This document shows, piece after piece, positions 42,533 to 51,957 of a stretch of DNA of 64,000 nucleotides (the first letter of the stretch is position 1; each line of letters opens with the position of its first letter). Both the position numbers and the translations under genes were made by a program. The notes below the pieces were generated by a model. That model had not been told where the DNA came from and ran no database searches. It saw nothing but the letters and a program-made list of their open reading frames with translations. The DNA is from JBIQKZ01 sp044464765 (GTDB taxonomy: Bacteria; Pseudomonadota; Gammaproteobacteria; Burkholderiales; Burkholderiaceae_B): assembly GCA_044464765.1 (NCBI GenBank), contig JBIQKZ010000006.1:62001-126000 (forward strand), given 5' to 3'.

Positions 42533-43665
42533 CTGGCGTAACTACACACGCTCTGGTGAGTCAGTTTCATGCACGCAACCGACTGTTCTCACCCACCGCA
42601 TGGACGAGCCTGATGGCGGCCGTCGCCATCCTGGCCTTGCTACCGTTGCTCAATCTCATCGTGCCGCCTGATCATCCACTGCATGTTTCGTCCTACGCGG
42701 TGGCGCTCATGGGGAAATTCATGTGTTACGCCCTGGCCGCGCTGGCGCTAGACCTGGTTTGGGGTTACGCCGGCATTCTGTCTCTTGGGCAAGGCCTGTT
42801 CTTCTCCCTGGGCGGTTACGCGCATGGCATGTATCTGATGCGGTCCCTCACCACGGAAGGAACCAGTCCGGACAGGCTACCCGACTTCATGGTCTTCCTC
42901 GACTGGAAAGCCTACCCCTGGTTCTGGTCATTCACCGATCATTTTGCATATGCAATGTTGCTGGTGGTGCTGGTGCCTGGAGTACTGGCGTTCCTGTTCG
43001 GCTACTTTGCGTTCCGCTCCCGCATTAAAGGCGTGTACTTCTCCATCATCACGCAAGCAATGACTTTCGCCGCCATGTTGCTTTTCTTTCGCAACGAAAC
43101 CGGATTTGGTGGCAACAACGGGTTCACTGGCTTTCAACGGATTCTGGGGTACGACATCACAGCACCCGATACCCGGGCGGCACTGTACTGGGCGACGCTT
43201 GCCACGCTCGCCGGGGCGCTGATCCTGGCGCGGGCCATTACGCAATCCAAAGCGGGACGTGTATTGACCGCGGCCCGCGATTCGGAGGGTCGCCTTAGAT
43301 TCATCGGGTATGACCCGTTGGGTTACAAGCTGTTTGTATGGTGTGTATCTGCCACAATGTGCGGTATAGCTGGCGCCTTGTACGTACCGCAGGTCGGCAT
43401 AATCAATCCAAGCGAAATGTCCCCAGAAAACTCGATCGAAATGGTGATATGGGTGGCCACTGGTGGGCGCGGCACGCTGATCGGACCCATCATAGGCGCC
43501 GGTACCATCAACGGCCTGAAGACTTGGTTCACCAGTGCCCTACCCGAACTCTGGCTGTATGCCCTGGGTTTGATATTCGTGCTGACGACGCTATTTCTTC
43601 CTCAGGGCATAGTTGGTTTGGCACGCCGGTTGGCGACCCGCTACGCCCGCGGGAGAACGATATGA
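42529..43665 (+). CDS. urtC: Urea ABC transporter permease UrtC
   Basis: 378-aa LivM-type permease with about ten helices. GYAGILSLGQGLFFSLGGYA and RDSEGRLRFIGYDPLGYKLF are the LivM/UrtC landmarks. Overlaps urtB by 4 bp and urtD by 4 bp, so translation of the three genes is coupled. Confidence 0.95.
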   Translation: MTGVTTHALVSQFHARNRLFSPTAWTSLMAAVAILALLPLLNLIVPPDHPLHVSSYAVALMGKFMCYALAALALDLVWGYAGILSLGQGLFFSLGGYAHGMYLMRSLTTEGTSPDRLPDFMVFLDWKAYPWFWSFTDHFAYAMLLVVLVPGVLAFLFGYFAFRSRIKGVYFSIITQAMTFAAMLLFFRNETGFGGNNGFTGFQRILGYDITAPDTRAALYWATLATLAGALILARAITQSKAGRVLTAARDSEGRLRFIGYDPLGYKLFVWCVSATMCGIAGALYVPQVGIINPSEMSPENSIEMVIWVATGGRGTLIGPIIGAGTINGLKTWFTSALPELWLYALGLIFVLTTLFLPQGIVGLARRLATRYARGRTI

Positions 43666-44516
43666 AGCGGGAACACGCAAGACAACTGCAGCACCTGAAG
43701 GCGGCAATGGATCTTGAGCCAAGTGGCGATGCATCCTATGCGCATGTCGCGTCCCGCGATGTCGACACCCGCCACGGCGTCATTCTGTATCTCGAGGACA
43801 TTACAGTCTGTTTCGACGGCTTCAGAGCACTGCACGATTTGAATCTGGATATCAGTGTGGGCGAGTTGCGCTGCATCATTGGGCCAAACGGCGCTGGAAA
43901 AACCACCATGATGGACGTCATCACGGGCAAGACAGCCCCCAGCGCCGGCACTGCATACTTCGGCCAGAACATCGACCTGACCAAGCTTTCAGAAGCTGAG
44001 ATTGCACACGCCGGCATTGGCCGGAAGTTTCAACGCCCTACCGTTTTCGAGAACCACAGCGTGGTCGAGAATCTTGAGCTCGCAATGAAAACCGACAAGC
44101 GTGTGCGGCCCACGTTACTTTCCCGACTTACCGGCGAGCAGGCCGACGCCATAGAACGCACCCTGGCTTTAATTCGACTCACCCCCGATGCCTGGCGCCC
44201 TGCTGGTCTGCTTTCACACGGTCAGAAACAATGGCTGGAAATCGGCATGTTGCTAATGCAGGAGCCTCGGCTTCTTCTGCTGGATGAGCCTGTAGCGGGA
44301 ATGACGGATGCAGAAACCGAGCGCACGGGTGAGCTACTGTGCGACCTGAAGGGCCATCACACTCTGGTAGTGGTAGAGCACGACATGGATTTCGTAGCAA
44401 GCATTGCGGGACAGGGGAAAGTGACGGTGTTGCACGAGGGATCGGTGCTGACCGAGGGCACGATGGCGCAGGTGCAAGCCGATCAACGTGTCATCGAAGT
44501 TTACTTGGGACGCTAA
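43662..44516 (+). CDS. urtD: Urea ABC transporter ATPase UrtD
   Basis: 284 aa. Walker A GPNGAGKTT, a Q-loop, signature LLSHGQKQWLEIG in the LivG/UrtD form, Walker B LLLLDEPVAGMTD, and the switch His in VVVEHDMDF. The ATG at 43662 overlaps the urtC stop; the frame is open further upstream inside urtC but that region is non-coding in this frame. The first 35 residues before LYLEDITVCFDGF are a variable extension. Confidence 0.95.
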   Translation: MKREHARQLQHLKAAMDLEPSGDASYAHVASRDVDTRHGVILYLEDITVCFDGFRALHDLNLDISVGELRCIIGPNGAGKTTMMDVITGKTAPSAGTAYFGQNIDLTKLSEAEIAHAGIGRKFQRPTVFENHSVVENLELAMKTDKRVRPTLLSRLTGEQADAIERTLALIRLTPDAWRPAGLLSHGQKQWLEIGMLLMQEPRLLLLDEPVAGMTDAETERTGELLCDLKGHHTLVVVEHDMDFVASIAGQGKVTVLHEGSVLTEGTMAQVQADQRVIEVYLGR

Positions 44517-44517
44517 C

Positions 44518-45216
44518 ATGCTGAATGTGGAAACAATTGATCAATATTACGGCGGAAGTCACACGCTCCGCAGCGTTTCGCTTGCCGTCAATCGAGGGGA
44601 ATGTTTGGCTCTGCTGGGGCGCAATGGCGTGGGAAAAACGACCTTATTGAAGTGCCTGATGGGAGTGCTCCCCGTGGCATCCGGCAGCATACACTTCGAT
44701 GGCAAGGACATCACCCGGCTGTCCCCGCACCAACGCGCCGCCCTCGGCATTGCCTATGTTCCGCAGGGCCGCGATATCTTTGCCCGGCTGACGGTCAAAG
44801 AAAACCTACTGATGGGCATGGCGACCAAACCGGCATCGGCTGCGCGGCGTATTCAAGATGAAATATTCGAACTGTTCCCCGTCTTGAACTCGATGCTGGC
44901 TCGCCGCGGCGGCGATCTGTCAGGCGGCCAGCAGCAACAACTCGCGATCGCTCGCGCGCTCGTGGCGGAACCGGCACTGATTATCCTCGACGAGCCGACC
45001 GAAGGCATACAGCCGTCCATCATTAAGGACATCGGCAATGTCATACGTCTACTACGAGCGCGCGGCGACATCGGCATTTTGCTCTGCGAGCAGTACTTTG
45101 ACTTTGCGCGAGAACTGGCCGATTCATTTGTGGTCCTGTCACGCGGCGCGGTGGTTGCAGCCGGCGACCGCACCGCCATCGACGGCGATGATGTCCGTCG
45201 GCATCTGTCTGTATAA
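44518..45216 (+). CDS. urtE: Urea ABC transporter ATPase UrtE
   Basis: 232 aa, LivF-like. MLNVETIDQYYGGSHTLRSV is the UrtE opening; Walker A GRNGVGKTT, signature DLSGGQQQQLAIARAL, Walker B LIILDEPTEGIQPSI, and LLCEQYFDFA in place of the usual EQ-N. Starts 1 bp after the urtD stop. Last gene of the operon; no urease or amidase genes follow. Confidence 0.95.
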   Translation: MLNVETIDQYYGGSHTLRSVSLAVNRGECLALLGRNGVGKTTLLKCLMGVLPVASGSIHFDGKDITRLSPHQRAALGIAYVPQGRDIFARLTVKENLLMGMATKPASAARRIQDEIFELFPVLNSMLARRGGDLSGGQQQQLAIARALVAEPALIILDEPTEGIQPSIIKDIGNVIRLLRARGDIGILLCEQYFDFARELADSFVVLSRGAVVAAGDRTAIDGDDVRRHLSV

Positions 45217-45318
45217 CTCGCCTGACCACGTTACCCGGACGTCATCGCGCGTTCAGCTTTGAAAATGAAGGACTGCTGCTTGCCGACCGCTAAATGGGTG
45301 GCAGGCAGCGCCGACAAC

Positions 45319-45447
45319 CTATCTGGCCTGTTCTTGGATTTTCTCGCCGCCTCGCTCAATATCTTCCCCGGCACCTTCCATCGTATTGCAACCGGCCAAA
45401 CCTGCTGCTAGGGCTAACAGTAAAGAAAACCATGCGCTCTTCTTCAT
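45319..45447 (-). CDS. Second entericidin A/B-family lipoprotein
   Basis: 42 aa: MKKSAWFSLLLALAAGLAGC, then NTMEGAGEDIERGGEKIQEQ. Lipobox GLAGC at Cys20 and the entericidin GAGEDIExGGEKIQ helix. Strong Shine-Dalgarno AAGGAGAT before the ATG at 45447. It converges on urtE. Closer to canonical EcnB than the copy at 6993-7124. The 45448-45716 gap upstream holds no other gene that I can support. Confidence 0.88.
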   Translation of the reverse strand: MKKSAWFSLLLALAAGLAGCNTMEGAGEDIERGGEKIQEQAR

Positions 45448-45716
45448 TCTTATCTCCTTGAGTACGAGCCGTCAGAAATTTACGGCCCCACGCTATTTCT
45501 GACAGCAAACGGCGTGCCCGAGGACGTTTCGAGAGCATGCCGTCGGGGCCGGTCCCGTCGTGCATCAGTTTTGTCTATCTGCGCATAGATGCGTTGGGGT
45601 TGGGTCTGCTTTAAGAGGTTTCGATACTACGCTTAAGGCCCCCTTCTCACGACGGCGCCCTGAGCACGCTCGGGGACCGTATAATGATGCAGTCCGACCT
45701 TCTCAACCGTTCTCGT

Positions 45717-46403
45717 ATGATTAAACCGTTGATCGCAACCTTGGGTATAGCCCTCACGCTTATAGGCAGCTCTGCTTTCTCTTCAGAACAGGCCATGAGT
45801 CCATATCCCTTACATGACGCCGCTCGGCAAAATGACACCCAAGGCTTAACACAACTTTTGGCGTCAGGCAGCGAGCTTGACGCGCGCGATCCATCAGGAT
45901 CAACCGCGCTACTGGTTGCCGCCCGGGCAAACTCGATTGGCGCCGCGAAAGCCCTCATTGAGGCAGGCGCCGATGTGAATGCGAAGGACCATATCCAGGA
46001 TAGCGCCTATCTTTACTCAGGCGCCAGAGGTCATCTGGATATCCTGAAAATGACTCTGGCGCATGGCGCTGATCTAAAAAGCACGAATCGCTACGGCGGA
46101 ACCGCGCTGATTCCAGCAGCCGAACGCGGACATGTAGACACAGTAGAAACTCTTATTGAAGCAGGTGTTGCCGTCGATCACGTCAACAACCTCGGTTGGA
46201 CAGCACTGCTCGAAGCTATCCTGCTAGGCGACGGTGGTGAACGGCACCAGCAAATTGTAGAGTTGCTGCTTCAAGCGGGCGCAAACCCCCAATTAGCAGA
46301 TCGCGACGGCATCACGCCTGTTCAGCATGCCCGCAAGCGCGGTTTTCACCAGATCGAAAAATCGCTGCTTGCTGCACAAACACGCGGGGCCATAAAGAAA
46401 TAA
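45717..46403 (+). CDS. Exported ankyrin-repeat protein
   Basis: 228 aa from the ATG at 45717, which places a signal peptide (MIKPLIATLGIALTLIGSSA) at the start. Four to five ankyrin repeats follow: PLHDAARQNDTQGLTQLLAS, TALLVAARANSIGAAKALIE, the GHLDILKMTLAHGAD and GHVDTVETLIEAGV repeats, and a last one ending in RKRGFHQIEKSLL. An upstream ATG at 45684 overlaps a TATAAT-like -10 (about 45680) and is unlikely to be transcribed. Probably periplasmic; partner unknown. Confidence 0.85.
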   Translation: MIKPLIATLGIALTLIGSSAFSSEQAMSPYPLHDAARQNDTQGLTQLLASGSELDARDPSGSTALLVAARANSIGAAKALIEAGADVNAKDHIQDSAYLYSGARGHLDILKMTLAHGADLKSTNRYGGTALIPAAERGHVDTVETLIEAGVAVDHVNNLGWTALLEAILLGDGGERHQQIVELLLQAGANPQLADRDGITPVQHARKRGFHQIEKSLLAAQTRGAIKK

Positions 46404-46448
46404 AAGAATATGCCGCTTGAGGGCCAACGACCTCAGCCCGCAAGACCA

Positions 46449-47222
46449 CTAGTTTTCCCGAACTTCGGCTTCTCGCGCACACTGCTTATACGCATCAACA
46501 GGCAGCAAGCTTGCGGCGGCCTTGTCAAGAATAATCGTGGCTCGCGGATGTCTTTTCAGAACAGTGAACGGGATCAGCTCGGTCACGCCCCCCTGATACC
46601 AATCCGCCACGATTTGCGCTTTGGATTCACCCGTAGCCACCAATAGAATCTCGCGTGCCTCCATGATTTCAGCCAGACCCATGGTGATCGCCGACGCCGG
46701 TACGATCGCGCCCTTGGCGAAGAACCGGCTGTTATCGATTCGGGTCTGCTCAGCCAGCGCTACAACGTGACACGGGCAATCAAACGCCGTCCCAGGTTCG
46801 TTGAAACCGATATGCCCGTTCCCGCCCACACCCAATAGCTGAAGGTCAATCCCCCCGCATTCCCGCAATCGGGCGGAATACGCCTCGCAATGGGCAATCA
46901 GATCCTGCGCCATCCCGTCGGGCAGATGCAGGCGTGAGGCATCAAACTCAAGATGCTGGAACAGATGATCCCGCATATAGGCCGAGTAGCTCTTGGGGTG
47001 ATCCGGGCTTAGACCAATGTACTCGTCCAGATTGAACGAGGTCAGCCGAGACACATCCAGATTTGATTGACGCGCCTCGTCGACAAACCGCGCATAAATC
47101 GGCTCCATCGTTCCGCCGGTGGCCAGACCCAGCACCACATCGGGTTTGGCTCGAATTTTTTCGAGCAGGGTGGCGCTGACGTATTCCGCGATGGAGAGTG
47201 GGTCGGAGAAGATCTGGAGCAT
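46449..47222 (-). CDS. nagB: Glucosamine-6-phosphate deaminase
   Basis: 257 aa. Converts glucosamine-6-phosphate to fructose-6-phosphate and ammonia. LGLATGGTMEPIY, the catalytic D66 in SFNLDEYIGL, H137 and E142 in GVGGNGHIGFNEPG. The ATG at 47222 gives the normal NagB start MLQIFSDPLSIAEY; a longer frame upstream is basic and unlike the family. No nagA or PTS genes adjoin it, although nagZ, at the far left, feeds the same amino-sugar route. Confidence 0.92.
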   Translation of the reverse strand: MLQIFSDPLSIAEYVSATLLEKIRAKPDVVLGLATGGTMEPIYARFVDEARQSNLDVSRLTSFNLDEYIGLSPDHPKSYSAYMRDHLFQHLEFDASRLHLPDGMAQDLIAHCEAYSARLRECGGIDLQLLGVGGNGHIGFNEPGTAFDCPCHVVALAEQTRIDNSRFFAKGAIVPASAITMGLAEIMEAREILLVATGESKAQIVADWYQGGVTELIPFTVLKRHPRATIILDKAAASLLPVDAYKQCAREAEVREN

Positions 47223-47463
47223 ATGTGAATGGTGGAAGCGCTGGGCGACCGGTCGGCGATTGGAATCGTGCCGGACAAAATGCAAGGATCGTAGCATGGG
47301 TTGGAACACGGATCTTGTAATTTTCCAACGAGTACAGGTAATAGTGTGTGAGAACGCCCTCTATTTGCGTTGGGCTATGCTTGCGCTCGAAGAGAAAAAA
47401 TGGGCGCCCTTCCCCTCAGGCTCATCGCTTGCTGATCGTTGATCGTCTGAACAGGAGATCATC

Positions 47464-47751
47464 ATGACGAAACCACACACTGACTCTAACCTAGGCGATC
47501 AGGGCAAGAAACCTTCGGAAAGCGGGCACGAAAAGGATCCACGAGCTGAACTGGGCCTGAAGGACCCCGGCAAAGATCAGCAACCCCAAGAGAATGATAA
47601 GGATCGAACAGCCGCTGAGGCTCAAGGGCAAAAAGCCACCCTGTTCGACGGAAACCCGAACCCCACAGGCGCCGACTCGTCCGTCCTCAGGCCAAAAGAC
47701 GACACGCCAATAAGGCTGAAGAAGACCGAAGGCCCGCGGAACGACTCGTAG
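47464..47751 (+). CDS. Small hydrophilic, probably disordered protein
   Basis: 95 aa, almost devoid of hydrophobic residues and rich in Lys, Asp, Gln, Pro and Gly (GKKPSESGHEKDPRAELGLK). AGGAG lies seven bases before the ATG, supporting translation. No family recognised. Composition resembles stress-associated disordered proteins, which is only an impression. Confidence 0.65.
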   Translation: MTKPHTDSNLGDQGKKPSESGHEKDPRAELGLKDPGKDQQPQENDKDRTAAEAQGQKATLFDGNPNPTGADSSVLRPKDDTPIRLKKTEGPRNDS

Positions 47752-47856
47752 CGATTGGCAAGCTGTAGTGCCGATAGCCCAGGCCTTGAAACCCTCTTCC
47801 CCGTCATCGAAAAAGCCGTATGTTCTAATTCACTTACTTCGATACGGGAGATCTAT

Positions 47857-48288
47857 ATGTTCAAAGCAGTAACTGCCGCAATCATCGCATTACCTTTTGC
47901 CATTGCTCTCCAGCCCGCCAAGGCCGAACCAGTCGGCCAGCACATGTACGAGGCGGTGAAAACCGACCCCGCACTGGCCGCTGAATTCGCGCGAATCATG
48001 AAACCGATCTCCGCTACTGCAAGCTGGGTAGATTCGTTTGGCACGACGGCCCCATCCACTCTTGAAACAGTGGACGAACAAGCTTATAGCGTCTACTGGG
48101 GCTGCAAACCGCACGATTGCATCGCGGAAAGCTATGTAGTCATGTACAACCTCAGAACGAAAGAAATCGCCGCAGGTGCGTTCGTGCAAAACAACTATGA
48201 TGGCCCGAATCTTACGATGAGCAACATCACTTGGTTGGGCAAGACCGACTTCGACTTGGCACGCGCCCTGGGAAAGTACCTGTACTGA
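47857..48288 (+). CDS. Ivy-type lysozyme inhibitor
   Basis: 143-aa exported protein. Signal peptide MFKAVTAAIIALPFAIALQP-AKA. The mature protein contains CKPHDC (residues 83-88), the exact disulphide loop that Ivy (inhibitor of vertebrate lysozyme) inserts into the lysozyme active site, within YWGCKPHDCIAESYVVMYN. Expected to protect peptidoglycan in the periplasm from host C-type lysozyme or from self-lysis. GGGAG precedes the ATG at 47857. Confidence 0.88.
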   Translation: MFKAVTAAIIALPFAIALQPAKAEPVGQHMYEAVKTDPALAAEFARIMKPISATASWVDSFGTTAPSTLETVDEQAYSVYWGCKPHDCIAESYVVMYNLRTKEIAAGAFVQNNYDGPNLTMSNITWLGKTDFDLARALGKYLY

Positions 48289-48371
48289 AGCGATTGTCGG
48301 CAGGCAGCCGCGCAATGATCATGCACCATGAACTGTCACACCTTAATGCTGCCTACCAAACAGGAGACCTG

Positions 48372-48521
48372 ATGATCGATCACACCAATGAACCGCCAGA
48401 TCCCAACGTGCCCCAGCCCGAACCCGATGACGTGCCTCAACCAGATGAAGACGAAGTGCGTCTGCCGCCCCGAGAGAAACCCGTACCCATGAAGGGCAGC
48501 AAGCAAGATCGCATCAGCTAG
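48372..48521 (+). CDS. 49-aa Pro/Asp-rich protein
   Basis: MIDHTNEPPDPNVPQPEPDD and a basic tail, EKPVPMKGSKQDRIS. AGGAG five bases before the ATG argues for translation. The acidic PxP stretch and lack of hydrophobic residues suggest a disordered cytoplasmic protein. No family recognised; neighbours are another hydrophilic small gene and the Ivy gene. Confidence 0.6.
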   Translation: MIDHTNEPPDPNVPQPEPDDVPQPDEDEVRLPPREKPVPMKGSKQDRIS

Positions 48522-48656
48522 CGGCGTCTTGGGTACGACCGCGAAAAGTAGCGTCGAACGCGGGTGCTCGCGCATAACCGTATAATCCCCTAGTTGGCCA
48601 GCCCCGTTTCAACAAACGCAGCCGTTTTTTTGCCGGTTCCCGGCTTCCTTGTCCCC

Positions 48657-49856
48657 ATGCCTGACACCTCCCCGAACCCCTCCTACATGCGCATCGTCTA
48701 TATAGGCTCTTTCATCGCCTTGGTTTCCCTAGGCGTGCGGGCGACGTTTGGGCTTTTCATGCAACCCATGGGCCTGGAGCATGGCTGGGGGCGCGAAGTA
48801 TTCTCGCTGGCGTTCGCCATACAGAACCTGGTATGGGGCTTAAGTGCCATTTTCATGGGAATATTGGCTGACCGTGTCGGCTCGGGCCGCACCATTGCCA
48901 TCGGCTGCCTTCTCTACGCCGCCGGCATGGTAGGCATGTGCTTCGCGGAAACCGAGATGCAGCTGTACCTGACTGCAGGGCTTATCGTCGGCCTGGGTCA
49001 GGCCGGAACCACCTTCCCAGTCATCCTACCCGTCGTCGCTCGCGCCGTTCCCCCTGCCTATCGCAGCACAGCCATGGGGATCGCCAGCGCCGGCGGCTCG
49101 CTGGGCCAGTTCACGATCGTTCCGGCCGGCCAAATGTTAATTACCGGCCTAGACTGGACGGGCGCCTTGTGGGCGCTTTCCTTATTGATTGCCGTCACCT
49201 TGCCACTGGCGGTATTTCTTAAAGGCCGCCCCAATGCACATGTCGGCACGCTATCGCTCGGCGATGCGGTACGGCAAGCACTGGCGCACAAGTCCTTTCA
49301 CCTTTTGTTCTGGAGCTATTTTGTTTGTGGCTTCCACACGGCGTTCATCACACTGCACTTGCCCGCCTATCTGACCGACGGCGGGCTAAACGCCACCACC
49401 GGCGCCACGGCCATCGCCCTGATTGGTCTGTTCAACATTGCAGGTTGCTACTACGCCGGAAAACTGGGTGAACGACATAGCAAGAAGACGCTTCTGGCGG
49501 GCGTTTATTTTCTGCGGGCCTTTGGCATCATTTTCTTGCTTGTCATGCCGCTTAGCCCGCTGGTCGTCTATATCTTCGCTGCATGGATGGGGCTTTTCTG
49601 GTTAGGCACCGTACCTCTGACCCAGGGGCTGATCGGACAGATCTATGGGCTCCGCTACGCCGCTACCTTGTCGGGCATAGCCTTTCTTGGCCACCAGATC
49701 GGTAGCTCTATCGGCGTGTGGTGGGGCGGCTATGCCTACCAAACAACGGGTAGCTATACAATGGTGTGGTGGGCCAGCATCGCGCTGGCCGTGATTGCCG
49801 CAGCCCTGACCCTACCCATTAAAGAGCAGCCACTGGCCGCGCCTGCGGCTGCCTGA
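48657..49856 (+). CDS. MFS transporter, monocarboxylate/oxalate-formate antiporter-like
   Basis: About 399 aa from the ATG at 48657 (an upstream non-ATG start could add 21 residues without membrane character). Twelve helices. GVRATFGLFMQPMGLEHGWG in helix 1 and IFMGILADRVGSGRT between helices 2 and 3 are typical of the MCT-like/OFA branch. The closing GSIGVWWGGYAYQTTGSYTM region also fits. The 16-bp gap to the next small gene suggests co-transcription. Substrate unknown. Confidence 0.85.
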   Translation: MPDTSPNPSYMRIVYIGSFIALVSLGVRATFGLFMQPMGLEHGWGREVFSLAFAIQNLVWGLSAIFMGILADRVGSGRTIAIGCLLYAAGMVGMCFAETEMQLYLTAGLIVGLGQAGTTFPVILPVVARAVPPAYRSTAMGIASAGGSLGQFTIVPAGQMLITGLDWTGALWALSLLIAVTLPLAVFLKGRPNAHVGTLSLGDAVRQALAHKSFHLLFWSYFVCGFHTAFITLHLPAYLTDGGLNATTGATAIALIGLFNIAGCYYAGKLGERHSKKTLLAGVYFLRAFGIIFLLVMPLSPLVVYIFAAWMGLFWLGTVPLTQGLIGQIYGLRYAATLSGIAFLGHQIGSSIGVWWGGYAYQTTGSYTMVWWASIALAVIAAALTLPIKEQPLAAPAAA

Positions 49857-49872
49857 ACCGCCACCTACTGCC

Positions 49873-50043
49873 ATGACTGCCACCCAACACCGCTCTGCTC
49901 CTGACAAACCACGCCGCGCCAGGCTGGCGCGCGCGGGATGGCTGACGCTGTTGGCGGTCGTGCTGGCGCTGGCGTTCGTCGGATACCAGACACCCGATAT
50001 GCGGGTGCAATGGGCGACCTTTGTATCCTTGTGCGGGTTCTGA
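49873..50043 (+). CDS. 56-aa single-helix membrane protein
   Basis: MTATQHRSAPDKPRRARLAR forms a basic amino end, followed by one helix, WLTLLAVVLALAFVGYQ, and a tail ending FVSLCGF. It begins 16 bp after the MFS gene, and its stop codon abuts the stop of the convergent MFS gene. The positive-inside pattern suggests N-in topology. No family recognised. Confidence 0.62.
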   Translation: MTATQHRSAPDKPRRARLARAGWLTLLAVVLALAFVGYQTPDMRVQWATFVSLCGF

Positions 50044-51246
50044 CTAGGAAGCGGGCTGCATATGCGGGTGGCGCCAGAATAGCACCCCCGCGGGTACACC
50101 CAGAACGATCACCATAATGCAAAAAGAGCGCACGGCAATGTCCATGCCCCAGTAGTCGGCAATCCAGCCCACTCCCATCATGGGCACCATGCTGCCGATA
50201 TAGCCCACCACCAGATAGGTCGCCAGCAGCCCAGCGCGATTGCCCGCGCCAGACAAGCGGTTAACCATGCTCATGCCCGCCAGCATGCATAAGCCGTGGC
50301 TGATCGAGGTCAGCACCACCCCCGAGCCAAACAACAGGACCGAGCTGCCCCGCAGATTCAAGATAAGCAAGCCGTTGCTCAAGGCCAGCAGAATCAGCCC
50401 CGCAGCACCGCACCAATAGGTGGGCAGGCGATTGGCCACCATCTGAACGCCCGCCGAAGCAAACAGGATCAATGCGATGGCCGTGCCGCTTACCACCGGC
50501 CCGTGCCAGGGCACCAGTTGATCCAGGAACAACGGCGCCATGGAGGCATACAGTCCAAATACGCCAAAAGCCAGGAAGGGCAAACAGCACGTCAGTACAA
50601 AGGCACCCGAAATACTCGACGCCGGCCATGTCAGCTTGGGTACGACATCGCGCCAACGCAATGCCTTCATCGTTTTGGGACTGGGGTCGTGGGGTAACTC
50701 AAGCCAGAGCAACGCCGCAAAACCCAAGGCCCCAAGCAATAACGTGGGAATATACGTCGTGACCAATGGCGCGGCCGTCCATTGGGCAAAGACGCCACCC
50801 ACCAATGGCCCCAAGCCGAAGCCCAGCGCCAGCAAAAAGCCTGTCATCATGGCCGCGCGCTGCATATTCCCTGGAGGGGACAATTTGGCCAAGCCTTGCG
50901 CCGAACTCGTCGTCAACATGCTCGAGGCGATACCCACCACAAACCGCCCAGCACTAAGACTTTCCATATCCCAGGCAACCATGCTGATGAATGTGCCAAG
51001 CAAGGCAAACGCCAGGCCGCAGAGCATCATGGGTCGAAATCCCACGCGGTCTGGCAGGCGACCCAAAAACAGCAAGCCGCACAACGCGCCGACCATGTAG
51101 ATCACGTAAATGAAGGAAACTTCGCTGGTCTTCAGTTGCCATGCTTCTTGATAAAGCGCATACAAGGGGCTGATGAGTGCAGCCCCCATCACACCGACAA
51201 TCATGGCAAAGCTTAACCAGGCTAACGGAGACCCCTTCAGACGCAT
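50044..51246 (-). CDS. MFS transporter
   Basis: 400 aa, twelve helices, with the MFS loop motif FLGRLPDRVGFRPMMLCGLA after helix 2 and a start MRLKGSPLAWLSFAMIVGVM. It lacks drug-antiporter C-motifs that I can recognise with certainty. Located 3 bp downstream of the prepilin peptidase gene on the same strand, so possibly the last gene of that transcript. Confidence 0.85.
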   Translation of the reverse strand: MRLKGSPLAWLSFAMIVGVMGAALISPLYALYQEAWQLKTSEVSFIYVIYMVGALCGLLFLGRLPDRVGFRPMMLCGLAFALLGTFISMVAWDMESLSAGRFVVGIASSMLTTSSAQGLAKLSPPGNMQRAAMMTGFLLALGFGLGPLVGGVFAQWTAAPLVTTYIPTLLLGALGFAALLWLELPHDPSPKTMKALRWRDVVPKLTWPASSISGAFVLTCCLPFLAFGVFGLYASMAPLFLDQLVPWHGPVVSGTAIALILFASAGVQMVANRLPTYWCGAAGLILLALSNGLLILNLRGSSVLLFGSGVVLTSISHGLCMLAGMSMVNRLSGAGNRAGLLATYLVVGYIGSMVPMMGVGWIADYWGMDIAVRSFCIMVIVLGVPAGVLFWRHPHMQPAS

Positions 51247-51249
51247 GAC

Positions 51250-51918
51250 TTACAACCTTAGCAGCATAAGTATGCCCGCCGCAGCCAGATAGGGACCAAA
51301 ATGCAGGGCATCGCCTGCTTTCATCCGCCCGCTCAGTCTCAGGCACAGGGCAACGACCAGCGCCAGCAGCGAGGAAATCAGCAAGACCCAGGGCAACGAC
51401 ATCCAGCCCAACCAAGCTCCCATGGCGGCCAACAGCTTGAAATCACCGTGCCCCATGCCCACCCGCCCCGTCAGCAGAAAGAAAGCCTGACACACTATCC
51501 ATAGCGCCAAATAACCGGCTACCGCGCCCACCACTGCATCAGGCAAAGCCGTGAACGCACCGTAAAGGTTCACCAGCAAGCCCAACCACAGCAACGACAA
51601 GCTCAAGATATCGGGCAATAACCCAGTTTCAGCATCGATCCATGCCAGAGCGAGCAACACCTGTATATAGATTATCGCCGCAAGCGCCGCCGGAGTAGCT
51701 CCGAAGCGCCATACACACACACAGGCCAGGGCCACGGCTAACACCCAGAAACCAACTCGATAGCGCCGATGCGCCCGACCGGCGTGTGCGCAAAGACTGC
51801 TGTCCAAAGCACGCGGCAGCACATAAGCCGCCCAGGAGAACAAGGCCGCCAACAAACCGGAAAAAAGCACAGCCGCCAGCAATGCGCCGGTGGTGCTGAT
51901 AGTCCAAGCCGTCCACAT
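51250..51918 (-). CDS. A24-type prepilin peptidase lacking the methylase domain
   Basis: 222-aa polytopic aspartic peptidase. The two catalytic Asp motifs are present: WIDAETGLLPD and GMGHGDFKLLAA (the GxGDxK signature). The cytoplasmic Cys-rich domain that precedes the peptidase in PilD/GspO, with its paired CxxC motifs, is missing; only about 70 residues precede the first Asp. It may process prepilins without N-methylation, or work on a specialised substrate. Paired with a GspC-like gene 39 bp upstream. Confidence 0.88.
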   Translation of the reverse strand: MWTAWTISTTGALLAAVLFSGLLAALFSWAAYVLPRALDSSLCAHAGRAHRRYRVGFWVLAVALACVCVWRFGATPAALAAIIYIQVLLALAWIDAETGLLPDILSLSLLWLGLLVNLYGAFTALPDAVVGAVAGYLALWIVCQAFFLLTGRVGMGHGDFKLLAAMGAWLGWMSLPWVLLISSLLALVVALCLRLSGRMKAGDALHFGPYLAAAGILMLLRL

Positions 51919-51957
51919 CCCCTTATGCCCTGTAGACGCTGAAGAGCGTAAAGACCT

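Noticed and set aside
45684..45716. Upstream ATG for the ankyrin gene
   Set aside because: It overlaps a TATAAT-like element, so would lie before the transcription start, and it disrupts the signal peptide that begins at the second ATG.
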